From assembly GCA_900110015.1 (NCBI GenBank), contig FOCD01000004.1, positions 176,928 through 240,927 of the forward strand: a DNA stretch of 64,000 nucleotides. Reading direction: 5' to 3'. The stretch comes from Terribacillus saccharophilus (GTDB taxonomy: Bacteria > Bacillota > Bacilli > Bacillales > Amphibacillaceae). The position numbers and the translations under genes are program-made. Every line of letters starts with the position of its first letter. Within the stretch, counting starts at the first letter, position 1. Below are positions 9,192-21,005 of the stretch, piece by piece. The notes under the pieces were generated by a model. The model saw only the letters and a list, made by a program, of their open reading frames with translations, was not told where the DNA came from and did not search any database.

Positions 9192-9372
9192 GCTCGGTGA
9201 AAATGAGACAATCGAAGCTTGCTTGGATCGTATCAAAGCCGAGGGCTATCTGCCAGTCCGAAAAGTGGAAGAACCAATCTTTCGGGAAACCACCGAGAAT
9301 GGGGCAAAGAAGGTAGAACCGATTGGAAGAAAAGTTATTTTTGATACAAAATTACTAAAAACCGAACATTAA
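9154..9372 (+). CDS. yebG: NETI-motif protein YebG
   Basis: A 72-aa soluble protein. It carries the NETI motif ([20 protein letters not shown]) that defines this small Firmicutes family, flanked by basic residues at the N-terminus. Function is unknown. It overlaps the end of yebE out of frame, with GAGGGAGCG as ribosome site. Its final codons coincide with the first PurR box of the purE promoter (stop at 9370-9372). Confidence 0.85.
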   Translation: MPKEKKPAKKRFELGENETIEACLDRIKAEGYLPVRKVEEPIFRETTENGAKKVEPIGRKVIFDTKLLKTEH

Positions 9373-9434
9373 ATATAACAATATAACCATCGTTCGATTT
9401 TTTCATTGACGATGTGTGTCAGAATTGTTATCAT
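9358..9434 (+). promoter_or_regulatory. purE promoter with inverted PurR boxes
   Basis: The sequence AAAACCGAACATT (9358-9370) matches the PurBox consensus AWWWCCGAACWWT at every position. An inverted copy, ATCGTTCGATTTT (9389-9401), fits at 11 of 13 positions and is 18 bp away. The promoter follows at once: TTGACG (9406-9411), 17 bp, TATCAT (9429-9434). By analogy with B. subtilis, PurR dimers bound here would repress the operon when adenine nucleotides are high and PRPP low. Confidence 0.85.
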
Positions 9435-9509
9435 AAACATGCATGAAAGACACGGCTAGATTTGACAACACTACAGCGTGAGATGTGAAGCTGTGCTTTA
9501 TAGATCGTA

Positions 9510-9576
9510 CCTCATATATTTCCGGAAATACGGTCCGGAAGTCTCTACCTGCTACCGTAAATGGCGGACTATGAGG
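9510..9576 (+). ncRNA. Purine riboswitch aptamer, guanine type (pur operon)
   Basis: P1 CCTCATA/TATGAGG, P2 TTCCGG/CCGGAA around AAATACGG, J2/3 TCTCTACC, P3 loop CCGTAAA and J3/1 GACTA. The position-74 equivalent is C, predicting guanine. J2/3 differs from TTTCTACC at the base corresponding to U48, which is flipped out of the ligand pocket in the xpt structure, so binding should survive. Together with the PurR boxes it gives dual control of initiation and elongation. Confidence 0.93.
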
Positions 9577-9615
9577 GAAGATGGACTGCATGATTATGAG
9601 CCTACGACACCGTAT

Positions 9616-9664
9616 GCCTATTCGTCTTCTCTCAGTTAGCGGGAGAGGTGAATAGGCTTTTTTT
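9616..9664 (+). terminator. Riboswitch terminator upstream of purE
   Basis: GCCTATTC (9616-9623) pairs with GAATAGGC (9650-9657), with an inner CTCTC/GGGAG stem, followed by seven T. It is the expression platform for the guanine aptamer just upstream. Confidence 0.9.
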
Positions 9665-9691
9665 ACGGCAAAAAGAGGAAAGAGGGATTGG

Positions 9692-10183
9692 ATGGCGGAG
9701 ATAGGAATCATCATGGGCAGCATCTCTGATTGGGAGACAATGGAGCATGCGTGCAAGCTATTGGAAGAGCTGGACATTCCTTTTGAGAAAGAAGTGATTT
9801 CAGCGCATCGTACACCTGAGGATATGTTTGACTATGCAGCAAGTGCTAGAGAAAAAGGCTTGAAAGTTATCATTGCTGGCGCAGGCGGTGCAGCTCATCT
9901 GCCAGGTATGGTGGCAAGCAAGACTACGTTGCCTGTGATTGGTGTTCCAGTACAGACAAAAGCGCTTGATGGAATGGATTCTTTGCTCTCTATCGTTCAG
10001 ATGCCCGGAGGTGTTCCGGTAGCTACGGTAGCAATCGGAAAAGCAGGAGCTAAAAATGCCGGCATCCTGGCGGCCCAAATTCTCGGTACTCATGACAAAC
10101 AAATTGCTGAACGCCTGCTGGCATATCAGCAAGGTATGAAGAAACAAGTAGCGGAAATGAGGAATCAGCTTGCGACCAAATAA
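9692..10183 (+). CDS. purE: N5-carboxyaminoimidazole ribonucleotide mutase, catalytic subunit
   Basis: Converts N5-CAIR to CAIR, step 6b of IMP synthesis. The 163-aa class I PurE has the substrate loop GSISDWETM near the N-terminus, the catalytic SAHRTPEDM at about residue 38 and [11 protein letters not shown] at about residue 70. It is the first gene of the 12-gene operon and follows the guanine riboswitch. Its end overlaps the TTG start of purK by 14 bp, so the two consecutive enzymes are probably translated together. Confidence 0.97.
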   Translation: MAEIGIIMGSISDWETMEHACKLLEELDIPFEKEVISAHRTPEDMFDYAASAREKGLKVIIAGAGGAAHLPGMVASKTTLPVIGVPVQTKALDGMDSLLSIVQMPGGVPVATVAIGKAGAKNAGILAAQILGTHDKQIAERLLAYQQGMKKQVAEMRNQLATK

Positions 10184-11297
10184 TATCATCACTATCGGCA
10201 TTCTTGGAGGCGGGCAGCTTGGCCGCATGATGGCAATAACAGCTAAGCATATGGGATATCGAATCATTGTCCTTGACCCTACACACGATTGTCCTGCTGC
10301 ACAAGTAGCGGACTTGCATATTGAAGCAGCCTATGATGATAGGGACTCTATCCAAAAACTAGAGAGCTTAAGCGATGTTGTAACGTATGAATTTGAAAAT
10401 GTTGATGTGGATGCAGCAAAACTACTGGAGGAAAAGGGTAAGCTTCCGCAAGGCTCCCTTCTCTTGGAAGTCAGCCGAGATCGGGCGAATGAGAAGAATC
10501 TCATGAAGGAACTGGATCTTCCAGTAGCGCCGTTTAAGATTGTGACAGACGAGAAGGAACTGCTGACAGGCGCTAGAGAAATCGGTTTTCCGGCTGTTGT
10601 AAAAACTTGCCGCGGCGGATATGACGGCAAAGGACAGCTAAAACTAGAATCCAAGGATGACTTGCAAGAAGCTGCTGCATTTGTTCGGCAGAATGGACGG
10701 TGCATTGTAGAATCATGGCTTACATTCGATAAAGAAATATCGGTTGTACTGACAAGAGGTAAGAATGGAGAAATCACTTATTTTCCGGTAGCAGAAAATG
10801 AACACCGCGATCACATCTTATATCGGACAATCGCACCTGCCGCTATCACGAATGAGTTAGCAGAGCAAGCGCGTAACGCTGCCGGCAAGCTGGCAGAAGC
10901 AGCTGGGGTTGTTGGAACTTTCACGGTTGAGATGTTCGTTTCAGGCAATGAGCTTTATATGAATGAAGTGGCACCGAGGCCGCATAATTCCGGTCATTAT
11001 ACAATTGAAGCTTGCACGGTTTCGCAATTCGAGCAGCATATCAGAGCCATATGCGCACTGCCTCTTTTGCCGGTCCATTTTATCGGGGCCGCCGTTATGA
11101 TAAATTTATTAGGAGAAGAGCTGGATCAGTATTGGCAGCAGCCTGACAGACCACTTGCCCACATCCATGATTACGGCAAGCAAGAAGCTAAGCCAAAACG
11201 GAAAATGGGACATTTCACAATGGTTGGAACGTCAAGAGAAGCAATGCTGGATGCAACAGACGCTTTTACACGATCACTAGGAGGAAACAAAGCATGA
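10170..11297 (+). CDS. purK: 5-(carboxyamino)imidazole ribonucleotide synthase
   Basis: Carboxylates AIR with ATP and bicarbonate to give N5-CAIR, feeding PurE. The 375-aa ATP-grasp protein shows the N-terminal [13 protein letters not shown], the ATP-grasp loop [12 protein letters not shown] (about residue 140) and the C-terminal [16 protein letters not shown]. The TTG at 10170 is preferred because the Rossmann-like first strand begins ten residues later and no ATG lies between; AATGAGGA precedes it. The stop overlaps the purB ATG by 4 bp. Confidence 0.95.
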   Translation: MRPNNIITIGILGGGQLGRMMAITAKHMGYRIIVLDPTHDCPAAQVADLHIEAAYDDRDSIQKLESLSDVVTYEFENVDVDAAKLLEEKGKLPQGSLLLEVSRDRANEKNLMKELDLPVAPFKIVTDEKELLTGAREIGFPAVVKTCRGGYDGKGQLKLESKDDLQEAAAFVRQNGRCIVESWLTFDKEISVVLTRGKNGEITYFPVAENEHRDHILYRTIAPAAITNELAEQARNAAGKLAEAAGVVGTFTVEMFVSGNELYMNEVAPRPHNSGHYTIEACTVSQFEQHIRAICALPLLPVHFIGAAVMINLLGEELDQYWQQPDRPLAHIHDYGKQEAKPKRKMGHFTMVGTSREAMLDATDAFTRSLGGNKA

Positions 11298-12589
11298 TTG
11301 AACGTTATACAAGAGAAGAAATGGGTAACATCTGGACGGATGAAAATAAATACAAGGCGTGGCTTGAGGTCGAGATCTTAGCATGTGAAGCATGGAGTGA
11401 TTTAGGCATCATACCTGAATCTGATGTGAAAGCATTGCGTGCAAATGCATCCTTTGATATCAATCGCATTTTGGAGATTGAGCAGGAGACACGTCATGAC
11501 GTTGTTGCCTTCACTCGCGCTGTATCAGAGACTTTGGGCGAAGAGCGAAAATGGGTGCATTACGGCCTGACATCCACTGATGTAGTCGACACAGCTTTAT
11601 CATATCTTTTGCTGCAGGCAAACCAAATCATTCGTAAAGGCATCGTCAACTTCATTGAGATTTTGGAAGTGAAAGCGAAGGAACATAAGCATACTGTCAT
11701 GATGGGACGCACACATGGCGTGCACGCTGAGCCAACGACTTTCGGTTTGAAAATGGCATTATGGTATGAAGAAATGAAACGTAATTTGGAGCGTTTTGAC
11801 GCTGCTGCTGATACGATTCAATACGGTAAGCTTTCCGGTGCGGTCGGTACATATGCGAATATCGATCCATATGTGGAGAAATACGTTACGAAGAAACTAG
11901 GCTTGAAGCCAGCGCCAGTATCTACGCAAACATTACAGCGTGACCGTCATGCGCAATATGTTGGCACATTGGCATTGATTGCAACTAGCATCGAGAAATT
12001 CGCGACGGAAATCCGCGGACTTCAAAAAACAGAAACGCGTGAAGTGGAAGAATTCTTCGCCAAAGGTCAAAAAGGTTCTTCTGCAATGCCGCATAAACGT
12101 AATCCAATCGGATCTGAAAACATGGTTGGTATGTCCCGCCTGATCCGCGGTCACATGGTTACAGCTTACGAGAACGTTGCCCTTTGGCATGAACGCGATA
12201 TCTCCCATTCATCTGCAGAGCGTGTCATTTTGCCGGATGCAACAATCGCGCTTGATTATATGCTAAGCCGCTTCTCTAACATTGTGAAGAATTTGACGGT
12301 CTTCCCAGAAAACATGAAGCGTAATATCGACCGGACATACGGCGTTATTTTCTCCCAGCGTGTATTGCTTGCGCTTATCGACAAAGGCATGAGCCGTGAG
12401 CAGGCGTATGATATCGTTCAGCCGAAAGCGATGGAAGCATGGGAGACGGAAACACAGTTCAAACAACTTATCGAAGCAACAACAGAAATCTCTGCATTCC
12501 TTAGCCAGGAAGAAATTGACGACTGCTTCGACTATACGTACCACTTGAAAAATGTAGATCAGATTTTCCATAAGATCGGATTAGAATAA
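11294..12589 (+). CDS. purB: Adenylosuccinate lyase
   Basis: Splits fumarate from SAICAR and from adenylosuccinate, so it serves both IMP synthesis and AMP formation. The 431-aa protein belongs to the fumarase/aspartase superfamily, with TSTDVVDTA (about residue 93), [11 protein letters not shown] (about 140) and the signature [10 protein letters not shown] carrying the flexible catalytic loop (about 262). The start overlaps the purK stop as ATGA, after GGAGGAAAC. Length is the usual one for Bacilli. Confidence 0.97.
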   Translation: MIERYTREEMGNIWTDENKYKAWLEVEILACEAWSDLGIIPESDVKALRANASFDINRILEIEQETRHDVVAFTRAVSETLGEERKWVHYGLTSTDVVDTALSYLLLQANQIIRKGIVNFIEILEVKAKEHKHTVMMGRTHGVHAEPTTFGLKMALWYEEMKRNLERFDAAADTIQYGKLSGAVGTYANIDPYVEKYVTKKLGLKPAPVSTQTLQRDRHAQYVGTLALIATSIEKFATEIRGLQKTETREVEEFFAKGQKGSSAMPHKRNPIGSENMVGMSRLIRGHMVTAYENVALWHERDISHSSAERVILPDATIALDYMLSRFSNIVKNLTVFPENMKRNIDRTYGVIFSQRVLLALIDKGMSREQAYDIVQPKAMEAWETETQFKQLIEATTEISAFLSQEEIDDCFDYTYHLKNVDQIFHKIGLE

Positions 12590-12614
12590 TACTTTGACAA
12601 ACGGGGTGGAGAAC

Positions 12615-13328
12615 GTGAGAGGAAAATTGCTGTACGAAGGAAAAGCCAAGCAAGTGTTTCAATCAGCTGAAAATGAGCAAGAACTCGTGCTCTCTTATAA
12701 AAATGATGCAACAGCATTCAATGGCAAGAAGAAAGCAAGCTTCGAAGGAAAAGGCCGCTACAACAATCTTATCTCGACCCATATTTTTGAATACTTGAAG
12801 AATCAGGGCATTTCATCGCACTTCATCAAGCCGCTCAGCGAAACGGAGCAGCTCGTGAAGAAGACGACGATTGTACCACTTGAAGTAGTCGTTCGGAATG
12901 TTGCAGCAGGAAGCATTACTAGAAGACTTGGTATTCCGGAAAAGACCGTTTTCCAACCCGTTTTGACAGAGCTTTACTATAAGGATGATAGCTTAGATGA
13001 TCCGATTATTAATGATGCACATGCGTTATTGCTGACGGATGTGAATGAAGAAGAGCTTGCCTTCATTAAGCAAGCAGCATTGGAAGTTAACCAGCATCTG
13101 CAGACGTTCTTTGATAGAGTCGGGCTGCAGCTGGTCGATTTCAAACTTGAATTCGGCCGTGACCACGACGGCTCCATCCTTTTATCAGATGAAATTTCTC
13201 CGGACACTTGCCGGCTTTGGGACAAAGAGAATGGCGGCAAGATGGACAAGGATGTATTCCGTGAAGACCTTGGTAACTTGATCGACGTATATGATGCAAT
13301 TCTAAATCGACTGGAGGCAGCAAAATGA
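12615..13328 (+). CDS. purC: SAICAR synthetase
   Basis: Joins aspartate to CAIR using ATP. The protein of about 237 aa has LLYEGKAKQVF at the N-terminus, ATAFNGKKK (about residue 35), PLEVVVRNVAAGS (about 90) and the C-terminal LVDFKLEFGRD and LSDEISPDTCRLWD signatures. Start choice is uncertain: GTG at 12615 follows GGGGTGGAG, GTG at 12606 gives the same N-terminal length as B. subtilis PurC, and TTG at 12594 is the longest option but lacks a ribosome site. The stop overlaps purS by 4 bp. Confidence 0.93.
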   Translation: MRGKLLYEGKAKQVFQSAENEQELVLSYKNDATAFNGKKKASFEGKGRYNNLISTHIFEYLKNQGISSHFIKPLSETEQLVKKTTIVPLEVVVRNVAAGSITRRLGIPEKTVFQPVLTELYYKDDSLDDPIINDAHALLLTDVNEEELAFIKQAALEVNQHLQTFFDRVGLQLVDFKLEFGRDHDGSILLSDEISPDTCRLWDKENGGKMDKDVFREDLGNLIDVYDAILNRLEAAK

Positions 13329-13576
13329 AAAAGGTAAAAATCTTTATCACGCTGAAAGAAGGGGTTTTGGACCCGCAAGGTAAGGCTGTACAGGAAGCAT
13401 TGCAGGCGAATGGATTCCCAGATGTAGCAGAAACTCGTGTAGGGAAGTACATCGAAATGACGCTGCCGAATGAAGCTGATGTTGCGCTGGAAGTACAGCG
13501 TATGTGTGATAAACTGCTTGCCAACCCTGTCATGGAGGAATACAGCTATACAGTCGAGGAGGGTATACGCTCGTGA
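13325..13576 (+). CDS. purS: FGAM synthase subunit PurS
   Basis: An 83-aa small subunit of formylglycinamidine ribonucleotide synthase. In Gram-positive bacteria PurS dimers bridge PurQ and the small-type PurL and help channel ammonia. It shows the family start [20 protein letters not shown] and the single alpha-beta fold size. It overlaps purC upstream (ATGA) and purQ downstream by 4 bp, fitting equimolar synthesis of a complex. Confidence 0.95.
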   Translation: MKKVKIFITLKEGVLDPQGKAVQEALQANGFPDVAETRVGKYIEMTLPNEADVALEVQRMCDKLLANPVMEEYSYTVEEGIRS

Positions 13577-14256
13577 AATTTGCTGTCATCGTGTTTCCAG
13601 GCTCCAACTGTGACCGGGATATGTACCATGCGGTTCGGGACGGTTTAGGAGAAGAAGTCGATCTAGTATGGTATGAAAATGCGAATCTAGCAGATTATGA
13701 TGCTATCTTGCTTCCAGGTGGATTCAGCTACGGTGATTATCTTCGCTCCGGTGCAATCGCATCTGTATCCAATGTATTGAACCAGATCAAGATGAAAGCA
13801 GAAGCTGGTACACCAGTCCTTGGTGTGTGCAATGGCTTCCAGATTTTATTGGAAACGGGCTTGCTGCCAGGTGCTATGCTGCGAAATGAAAAGCTGAAGT
13901 TCATGTGCCATTACGAGACACTCGTTGTCGAAAGAGACGATACGATGTTCACTAGCGGCTATGAAAAAGGCCAGCAAATTGAAATCCCAATCGCCCACGG
14001 TGAAGGAAATTACTACTGTGACGATGTAACACTGGAAGAGTTGAAGCAAAATAATCAGATTGTTTTTACTTACAAGAACAATCCGAATGGTTCACGGGCT
14101 GATATTGCCGGGATCGTCAACAAAGCAGGTAATGTGCTAGGCATGATGCCGCATCCAGAACGAGCTGTTGAAGATCTGCTCGGTTCAAGCGATGGGCTTG
14201 CAATGTTCCAATCCGTACTACAACACTGGAGGGAAATGTATGTTACAACAAGCTGA
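13573..14256 (+). CDS. purQ: FGAM synthase glutaminase subunit PurQ
   Basis: Releases ammonia from glutamine for PurL. The 227-aa class I amidotransferase has [15 protein letters not shown] (oxyanion region), the nucleophile Cys in [11 protein letters not shown] (about residue 86) and the His/Glu pair in [10 protein letters not shown] (about 195). The GTG start at 13573 overlaps the purS stop, and the 3' end overlaps purL by 17 bp. Confidence 0.96.
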   Translation: MKFAVIVFPGSNCDRDMYHAVRDGLGEEVDLVWYENANLADYDAILLPGGFSYGDYLRSGAIASVSNVLNQIKMKAEAGTPVLGVCNGFQILLETGLLPGAMLRNEKLKFMCHYETLVVERDDTMFTSGYEKGQQIEIPIAHGEGNYYCDDVTLEELKQNNQIVFTYKNNPNGSRADIAGIVNKAGNVLGMMPHPERAVEDLLGSSDGLAMFQSVLQHWREMYVTTS

Positions 14257-16462
14257 AATCAGTCCGGAAAAAATCGAACAAGATCATCTGTACCGGGATA
14301 TGGGTTTGACAGATGAAGAATTCCAATCCGTCAAGAATATCCTTGGCAGACAGCCGAATTTTACGGAAATAGGCATTTTCTCCGTTATGTGGTCGGAGCA
14401 TTGCAGCTACAAAACATCCAAGCCATTATTGCGCAAGTTCCCGACGGAAGGACCACATGTCCTTCAAGGACCAGGCGAAGGTGCCGGAATTGTTGATATC
14501 GGGGATGACAAAGCGGTTGTATTTAAAATCGAGAGTCATAATCACCCATCAGCTGTCGAGCCGTATCAAGGCGCAGCTACAGGCGTCGGCGGTATCATCC
14601 GTGATGTATTCTCCATGGGAGCTCGGCCAATTGCTCTATTAAATAGTTTACGGTTCGGTAACCTGACTACGCCGCGTGTTAAATACTTGCTTGAGGAAGT
14701 TGTCCACGGTATTGCTGGTTACGGAAACTGTGTTGGTGTACCAACTGTTGGCGGTGAGATCCAGTTTGATGATAGCTACGAAGGCAACCCGCTTGTAAAT
14801 GCAATGTGCGTTGGTTTGATCGACCAAAAGGATATCCAAAAAGGGATTGCTGCTGGTGTCGGTAATACGGTTATCTACGCAGGTGCTCCAACTGGCCGTG
14901 ATGGTATCCATGGTGCGACGTTTGCATCAGAAGACTTGAGCGAAGAGTCTGAATCAAAGCGCCCTTCTGTTCAGGTTGGTGATCCATTCATGGAAAAACT
15001 TTTGATTGAAGCATGCTTGGAAGTGATTCAGCATGAAGCGCTTGTTGGTATCCAGGATATGGGTGCAGCTGGTTTAACATCCAGTGCAAGTGAAATGGCA
15101 AGCAAAGCTGGAATGGGCATGGAAATGAATCTTGATCTTGTGCCGCAGCGTGAACAGCATATGACGCCATATGAACTGATGCTTTCAGAGTCCCAAGAGC
15201 GTATGCTGCTTGTCGTGAAGAAAGGACAAGAGCAGGGCATCATCGAAGTATTCGAAAAATACGGACTACAAGCTGTTGCTGTAGGTACTGTAACGGATGA
15301 CAAGCAGTTCCGTCTTTTACATCACGGTGAAGTTGCTGCAGAGATTCCAGTTGATAGCCTGGCTGAGGATGCACCAGTTTATTACAAAGAGTCAAAAGTA
15401 CCTGACTATTACACAGAATTCCAGACAATTGATTACAAGCCAGCTGTTATGAATCATGCAGCCATGCTGAAGCAGTTATTGCAGCAGCCGACGATTGCCA
15501 GCAAGGAATATGTTTATGATCAATATGATAGCATGGTTGGCGCAAGTACAGTAGTCGCACCTGGAAGCGACGCGGCTATAGTACGTGTACGAGGAACAGA
15601 AAAAGCCATAGCGATGACGACAGATTGTAACTCTCGTTATATCTACCTGGATCCAGAAACTGGCGGCAAAATTGCTGTCGCAGAAGCTGCTCGTAATATC
15701 ATCAGTTCTGGTGCGAAGCCGCTTGCGCTGACAGATGGCTTGAACTTCGGAAACCCTGATAAACCGGAGAACTTCTGGCAAATGGAAAAAAGCGTCGATG
15801 GTATGAGTGCCGCATGTCTAGCGTTGGAAACTCCAGTTATCAGCGGCAACGTATCGCTTTACAATGAATCCAACCAGCAAGCGATTTTCCCGACACCGAT
15901 CGTCGGAATGGTCGGCTTGGTAGAGAACTTGGCGCATGTAACGACAAGCCAATTCAAACAAAACGGTGATGCTATTTATCTATTAGGTGAAACAAAGGCA
16001 GAATTCGGCGGAAGCGAGCTGCAGAATGTGCTGGAAGGACGTTATTACGGCAAAGCACCTGCTATTGATCTGGATGTGGAAGCAAGTAATCAACAATCAG
16101 TGCTAGCTAGTATCCAACAAGGCTTCGTAGCGTCTGCACATGACCTGGCAGAAGGCGGACTTGGTGTTGCGTTGGCAGAAAGCTTGTTCGGTACAGAGCT
16201 TGGAGCTAAGGTAACACTCGATGGTGATGTAACGACAGCGCTTTTCAGTGAATCACAGTCCCGCTTTCTTTTGACAGTTTCACAAGAAAACCAGGCAGCT
16301 TTTGAACAGGCAGTCCCAGGGGCCAAGCAAATTGGCTTGGTGACAGAAGAAGCAGAGCTTGCTATAGAACAAGACGGAAAGGCTATCATCTCAGAAGCAG
16401 TACCGACACTCGAGGCACTTTGGAAAGGAGCTATCCCATGCTTGCTGAAATCAAAGGCTTGA
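14240..16462 (+). CDS. purL: FGAM synthase large subunit PurL
   Basis: Makes FGAM from FGAR, ATP and PurQ-derived ammonia. The 740-aa protein is the small-type PurL that needs PurS and PurQ. Visible signatures are [11 protein letters not shown] with the catalytic His (about residue 50), [20 protein letters not shown] (about 95) and, in the second half, [15 protein letters not shown]. The ATG at 14240 lies 6 nt after TGGAGGG and overlaps the purQ end; the longer in-frame extension from 14168 is a shadow of purQ. Its 3' end overlaps purF by 25 bp. Confidence 0.96.
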   Translation: MLQQAEISPEKIEQDHLYRDMGLTDEEFQSVKNILGRQPNFTEIGIFSVMWSEHCSYKTSKPLLRKFPTEGPHVLQGPGEGAGIVDIGDDKAVVFKIESHNHPSAVEPYQGAATGVGGIIRDVFSMGARPIALLNSLRFGNLTTPRVKYLLEEVVHGIAGYGNCVGVPTVGGEIQFDDSYEGNPLVNAMCVGLIDQKDIQKGIAAGVGNTVIYAGAPTGRDGIHGATFASEDLSEESESKRPSVQVGDPFMEKLLIEACLEVIQHEALVGIQDMGAAGLTSSASEMASKAGMGMEMNLDLVPQREQHMTPYELMLSESQERMLLVVKKGQEQGIIEVFEKYGLQAVAVGTVTDDKQFRLLHHGEVAAEIPVDSLAEDAPVYYKESKVPDYYTEFQTIDYKPAVMNHAAMLKQLLQQPTIASKEYVYDQYDSMVGASTVVAPGSDAAIVRVRGTEKAIAMTTDCNSRYIYLDPETGGKIAVAEAARNIISSGAKPLALTDGLNFGNPDKPENFWQMEKSVDGMSAACLALETPVISGNVSLYNESNQQAIFPTPIVGMVGLVENLAHVTTSQFKQNGDAIYLLGETKAEFGGSELQNVLEGRYYGKAPAIDLDVEASNQQSVLASIQQGFVASAHDLAEGGLGVALAESLFGTELGAKVTLDGDVTTALFSESQSRFLLTVSQENQAAFEQAVPGAKQIGLVTEEAELAIEQDGKAIISEAVPTLEALWKGAIPCLLKSKA

Positions 16463-17850
16463 ATGAGGAATGCGGCGTCTTTGCGATTTGGGGACATGAG
16501 AAAGCAGCAGAAGTGACATATTACGGACTTCATGCCTTGCAGCACCGCGGGCAAGAAGGTGCCGGTATCGTCACGACTGATCGCGAAAACCTTCATTTGC
16601 ACAAAGGAATCGGCCTGATCAATGAAGTATTTTCCGAAGGACAGTTTAACAAGCTGAACGGTAATGCAGCGATTGGCCATGTACGCTATGCTACTGCTGG
16701 CGGAGGAGGATATGAGAACGTGCAGCCATTGCTGTTCCGTTCTCAAAAAGATAGCTTGGCAATCGCTCATAATGGAAATCTCGTCAATGCATACGGACTA
16801 AAACAACAGCTGGAAGCACAGGGCAGCATTTTGCAGACATCCTCTGATACAGAGGTGATTGCTCATTTAATCAAGCGCAGCGGTCAGATTGAATTGGAAG
16901 AGGCAATCAAGTCAGCTCTCAGCATGGTTAAAGGTGCTTACAGTCTAACAATCCTTACCGAAACCCAGCTATTTGTAGCAGTCGATCCTAAGGGTTTGCG
17001 TCCGTTATCACTTGGCCGCCTTGGTGATGCTTGGGTAGTATCCTCTGAAACTTGTGCTTTTGATGTAACAGGCGCGGAATATGTACGCGAAGTTGAACCA
17101 GGTGAATTGATTACGATCAGTGATGCTGGTCTTCATACACAGCGTTTTTCTTCTACTCTTGAAAGATCGCTTTGTTCCATGGAGTATGTGTATTTCTCCC
17201 GTCCGGATTCTAATTTGAACGGACTGAACGTTCATGCTTCTCGTAAAATAATGGGGAAAGTGCTCGCACAGGAGGCACCAATTGAAGCAGATGTTGTGAC
17301 AGGTGTCCCTGATTCAAGTATCTCTGCTGCTATTGGATTTTCCGAGGCTTCTGGCATTCCATACGAGCTGGGATTGATCAAAAACCGTTATGTCGGTCGT
17401 ACTTTTATCCAGCCTTCTCAGGAGCTTCGTGAACAAGGTGTGAAAATGAAGCTATCGGCTGTGCGTGGGATTGTCGAAGGTAAACGCGTAGTCATGGTTG
17501 ATGATTCTATCGTGCGCGGGACAACGAGTAAACGCATTGTACGGATGCTGAAAGAAGCAGGAGCAACAGAAGTACATGTGCGCATCGCTTCTCCTCCGAT
17601 CCAAAATCCATGCTTTTATGGTATTGATACATCGACAACATCTGAGCTGATTGCTGCTAACCACAGCATTGAGGAGATGCGCGAGCTGATTGAAGCAGAT
17701 TCTCTATCATTCTTAACAGTCGAAGGTCTGGAAGATTGCATCGTTGGAGATAACGACACGATGACACATGGTATTTGCAAAGCATGCTTTACAGGAAACT
17801 ATCCAACTGAAATCTATCCGGATACAGTACTTCCGGCGTACAAATGTTAG
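16438..17850 (+). CDS. purF: Amidophosphoribosyltransferase (glutamine PRPP amidotransferase)
   Basis: Catalyses the first committed step, PRPP to phosphoribosylamine. The 470-aa precursor starts [11 protein letters not shown], an 11-residue propeptide like that of B. subtilis, followed by the N-terminal nucleophile Cys of CGVFAIWG. The PRTase signature is [13 protein letters not shown] (about residue 345). Four Cys at positions expected for the 4Fe-4S cluster are present (in [15 protein letters not shown] and GICKACF). The ATG at 16438 follows AAAGGAG and overlaps purL. Confidence 0.97.
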   Translation: MLAEIKGLNEECGVFAIWGHEKAAEVTYYGLHALQHRGQEGAGIVTTDRENLHLHKGIGLINEVFSEGQFNKLNGNAAIGHVRYATAGGGGYENVQPLLFRSQKDSLAIAHNGNLVNAYGLKQQLEAQGSILQTSSDTEVIAHLIKRSGQIELEEAIKSALSMVKGAYSLTILTETQLFVAVDPKGLRPLSLGRLGDAWVVSSETCAFDVTGAEYVREVEPGELITISDAGLHTQRFSSTLERSLCSMEYVYFSRPDSNLNGLNVHASRKIMGKVLAQEAPIEADVVTGVPDSSISAAIGFSEASGIPYELGLIKNRYVGRTFIQPSQELREQGVKMKLSAVRGIVEGKRVVMVDDSIVRGTTSKRIVRMLKEAGATEVHVRIASPPIQNPCFYGIDTSTTSELIAANHSIEEMRELIEADSLSFLTVEGLEDCIVGDNDTMTHGICKACFTGNYPTEIYPDTVLPAYKC

Positions 17851-17860
17851 GAGGGCAAGC

Positions 17861-18886
17861 ATGAGCGAACTTTACAAACAAGCCGGCGTGGATGTTGAAG
17901 CAGGCTATCGTGCAGTAGATTTAATGAAAAAACATATCAACCGTACAAACCGTCCGGAAGTGATTGGCGGTGTAGGCGCGTTTGCAGGACTGTTCGACTT
18001 ATCGTCTTTCTCCTATAAAGAACCGGTACTTGTTTCCGGAACGGATGGAGTTGGCACGAAACTAAAGCTAGCTTTTGATATGGATCAGCATGATACAGTC
18101 GGAATTGACCTTGTTGCTATGTGTGTGAATGATATCATCGCTCAAGGCGCACAAGCATTGTTCTTCCTTGATTACATTGCATGCGGCAAAAACGAACCAG
18201 AGAAAATTGAACAGATTGTCAAAGGTATCGCCGATGGATGCGTTGAAGCAGGTGCTGCTTTGATCGGCGGCGAGACAGCTGAAATGCCAGGTATGTACGG
18301 AGCAGAAGAATATGATTTGGCTGGATTTGTCGTCGGTATCGGAGAGAAGTCAAAGCTAATAAGCGGAGCTGATGTCAAAGACGGCGATGCAATTATCGGG
18401 ATTGCTTCTAGTGGTCTGCATTCCAATGGATTCTCCCTGGTGCGCCGTTTGATCGACCAGCATGGACTGAGCCTGGATGAGGTGTACGCACCATTTGATC
18501 GTCCTTTAGGGGAGATCCTGCTTGAGCCAACAAAGATTTACTCGAAAGCAGTGCGTGCAGTCCAAGAGAAAATCGATATTCATGGTATCTCGCATATTAC
18601 TGGCGGCGGCTTCCACGAGAACCTGCCGCGTGCAGTGCCCGAGGATCTGGGTGTTCGAATCCAAACCGGAAGCTGGGAGCTGCCAGCTATCTATGAATTC
18701 TTAATGGAAAAAGCACAGCTAGTATTCGAGGATATGCTCGGTGTATTCAATACAGGAATCGGTATGGCGCTGATTGTCTCCGAGGAAGATGTGGAAGAGA
18801 CGATGACGATTTTGCAAGAAGCTGGTGAGCGCGCCTGGATCATAGGTGAAGTAACTGACAAGACAGGCGTGGAGTTTTCCTCATGA
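17861..18886 (+). CDS. purM: AIR synthetase (phosphoribosylformylglycinamidine cyclo-ligase)
   Basis: Closes the imidazole ring, FGAM to AIR. The 341-aa protein has [27 protein letters not shown] (about residue 60), [11 protein letters not shown] (about 140) and [13 protein letters not shown] (about 245), the hallmarks of the PurM/PurL ATPase fold. The ATG at 17861 lies 5 nt after AGGAGGGC, 10 bp after the purF stop. Its stop overlaps the purN start. Confidence 0.97.
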   Translation: MSELYKQAGVDVEAGYRAVDLMKKHINRTNRPEVIGGVGAFAGLFDLSSFSYKEPVLVSGTDGVGTKLKLAFDMDQHDTVGIDLVAMCVNDIIAQGAQALFFLDYIACGKNEPEKIEQIVKGIADGCVEAGAALIGGETAEMPGMYGAEEYDLAGFVVGIGEKSKLISGADVKDGDAIIGIASSGLHSNGFSLVRRLIDQHGLSLDEVYAPFDRPLGEILLEPTKIYSKAVRAVQEKIDIHGISHITGGGFHENLPRAVPEDLGVRIQTGSWELPAIYEFLMEKAQLVFEDMLGVFNTGIGMALIVSEEDVEETMTILQEAGERAWIIGEVTDKTGVEFSS

Positions 18887-19455
18887 TTTCAGCTGCTGTT
18901 TTTGCTTCCGGCAGCGGCAGCAACGCTGAAGCGATTGTGCAAGCATCGGAATTACCTTGTACAATCCAGCTGCTTGTTTGTGATAAACCGGAAGCACCTG
19001 TTATAAACAAGGCAGAAGGGTGGGACACAGAAGTTTTTGTCTGTGATCCTAAAACCTTTAAAGATAAACAATCCTATGAACAAGCAATTCTGACTAAGCT
19101 GCAGGAGAAACAGATAGAATGGATTTTTCTGGCTGGTTACATGCGCTTGATCGGACCGACACTGCTGGAAGCATATCCAGAACGGATTCTTAACATCCAC
19201 CCGTCGCTGCTGCCTGCATTTGCTGGCAAAGATGCTATCGGGCAGGCTTTGTCTGCAGGTGTGAAGGTGAGCGGAGTGACGATTCATCTTGTTGATGCAG
19301 GAATGGATACAGGAAATATCATCGCCCAAGAAGCAGTTCCAGTGTTGGAAAAAGATACACATCATACTTTGCATCAACGAATTCAAGCCATTGAGCACCG
19401 TCTTTATCCCGAAACGATTTCGTACATACTCAAAGAAAGAGATAGAAAGGAATGA
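18883..19455 (+). CDS. purN: Phosphoribosylglycinamide formyltransferase
   Basis: Formylates GAR with 10-formyl-tetrahydrofolate. The 190-aa protein has [12 protein letters not shown] at the N-terminus, [10 protein letters not shown], the signature [16 protein letters not shown] with catalytic Asn/His (about residue 105) and VDAGMDTG with the catalytic Asp (about 142). Start overlaps purM (ATGA). Typical length. Confidence 0.96.
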   Translation: MISAAVFASGSGSNAEAIVQASELPCTIQLLVCDKPEAPVINKAEGWDTEVFVCDPKTFKDKQSYEQAILTKLQEKQIEWIFLAGYMRLIGPTLLEAYPERILNIHPSLLPAFAGKDAIGQALSAGVKVSGVTIHLVDAGMDTGNIIAQEAVPVLEKDTHHTLHQRIQAIEHRLYPETISYILKERDRKE

Positions 19456-19460
19456 CTGTA

Positions 19461-20987
19461 ATGCCACGAGCGTTGATCAGCGTATCAGATAAAACAGGAA
19501 TCATCCCATTTGCCAAAGGATTGGCAGCATTGGATTATGAAATCATTTCAACTGGAGGCACTCTGAAACAGCTGCAGGAAGAAGGTATTCCAGCTGTAGC
19601 GGTGTCTGACGTGACAAAATTTGATGAAATCATGGACGGACGTGTAAAGACATTGCACCCAGCCATCCACGGCGGTTTGTTGGCTAGAAGAGATGACGAT
19701 AGCCATATGCAGCAGCTGAAAGAGCGCGATATTACGCCAATCGATTTGGTAGTGGTCAATCTTTATCCGTTTAAAAATACGATTGAGAAGCCAGGTGTTA
19801 CAGAAGCGGATGCAATCGAAAATATCGATATTGGCGGACCGACAATGCTTCGTTCAGCAGCTAAAAACTTTGCAGGTGTCACTGTTTTAGTTGATCCAGA
19901 AGATTACGACGCAACTTTGTCTGCTTTACAACAGGGTGAACTTTCTTATGAAGCAAAACGCCGTTTAGCAGGTAAAGTATTCCGCCATACAGCTAACTAT
20001 GACGCGATGATTGCAAGTTATTTCGCTGAATTGAACGAAGAGCATGATACGGAAACATTGACGCTCACATATGAAAAAGTTCAATCCTTACGTTATGGAG
20101 AAAACCCTCATCAGGCAGCAGCATTCTACAAGGATCCAATCGTCAAAGGAGCTTCCATTGCAAATGCAAAGCAGCTGCATGGCAAGGAGCTTTCTTATAA
20201 CAATATTCAGGATGCAAATGCGGCACTTGAGATCGTTATGGAATTCCAGGAGCCTGCTGCAGTAGCAGTCAAACATATGAACCCTTGCGGCGTTGGCATT
20301 GGCGAAACTATTTCAAATGCGTTCCAAAAAGCATTTGAAGCAGACTCTACATCTATTTTCGGTGGAATTGTCGCTTTGAACCGTGAAGTAGATAGAGACA
20401 CAGCATTGCAGCTGAAAGAGATTTTCTTGGAAATCGTCATAGCACCAGGCTTCACAGAAGAAGCAATGGCTTTATTGACAGAGAAGAAAAACATTCGTTT
20501 ATTGGAGCTTGCAGCAGATGCTATCCAGCAAACGAAAAAAGTCGTTAGCGTAAGCGGCGGTTTGCTGGTGCAGGATTACGATGCTGGAGCTGTAACAGAA
20601 GCAGAACTTACTATAGCGACTGATCGTATGCCTACAGAAGAAGAAATGAAGAACCTTCTCTTCTCCTGGAAAGTTGTGAAGCATGTGAAATCCAATGCCA
20701 TCGTTGTGGCAAAAGATGATCAGACAATAGGTGTCGGAGCAGGACAAATGAATCGTGTTGGTGCTGCGAAAATCGCTTTGGAACAAGCAGGTGAGAAAGC
20801 AGCAGGAGCCGTGCTCGCATCAGATGCCTTCTTTCCGATGCCGGATACAGTCGAAGCAGCAGTTAAGGCTGGTGTGACAGCTATCATCCAGCCAGGCGGA
20901 TCTAAACGAGATGAAGATTCTGTAGCTGTATGTAATGCGCACAACATTGCGATGGTCTATACAGATATGCGCCACTTCAAGCATTAA
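19461..20987 (+). CDS. purH: Bifunctional AICAR transformylase/IMP cyclohydrolase
   Basis: Performs the last two steps to IMP. The 508-aa protein has an N-terminal MGS-like cyclohydrolase domain ([30 protein letters not shown]) and a C-terminal transformylase domain with the catalytic Lys-His in [11 protein letters not shown] (about residue 270) and [10 protein letters not shown] near the end. I choose the ATG at 19461, 10 nt after AGAAAGG; the ATG at 19452 abuts the ribosome site and overlaps purN. Confidence 0.96.
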   Translation: MPRALISVSDKTGIIPFAKGLAALDYEIISTGGTLKQLQEEGIPAVAVSDVTKFDEIMDGRVKTLHPAIHGGLLARRDDDSHMQQLKERDITPIDLVVVNLYPFKNTIEKPGVTEADAIENIDIGGPTMLRSAAKNFAGVTVLVDPEDYDATLSALQQGELSYEAKRRLAGKVFRHTANYDAMIASYFAELNEEHDTETLTLTYEKVQSLRYGENPHQAAAFYKDPIVKGASIANAKQLHGKELSYNNIQDANAALEIVMEFQEPAAVAVKHMNPCGVGIGETISNAFQKAFEADSTSIFGGIVALNREVDRDTALQLKEIFLEIVIAPGFTEEAMALLTEKKNIRLLELAADAIQQTKKVVSVSGGLLVQDYDAGAVTEAELTIATDRMPTEEEMKNLLFSWKVVKHVKSNAIVVAKDDQTIGVGAGQMNRVGAAKIALEQAGEKAAGAVLASDAFFPMPDTVEAAVKAGVTAIIQPGGSKRDEDSVAVCNAHNIAMVYTDMRHFKH

Positions 20988-21005
20988 TTGTCAGGGGGAG
21001 ACATT

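Noticed and set aside
14168..14239. N-terminal extension of PurL
   Set aside because: It is the purQ coding sequence read in another frame; the ATG at 14240 has a strong ribosome site.
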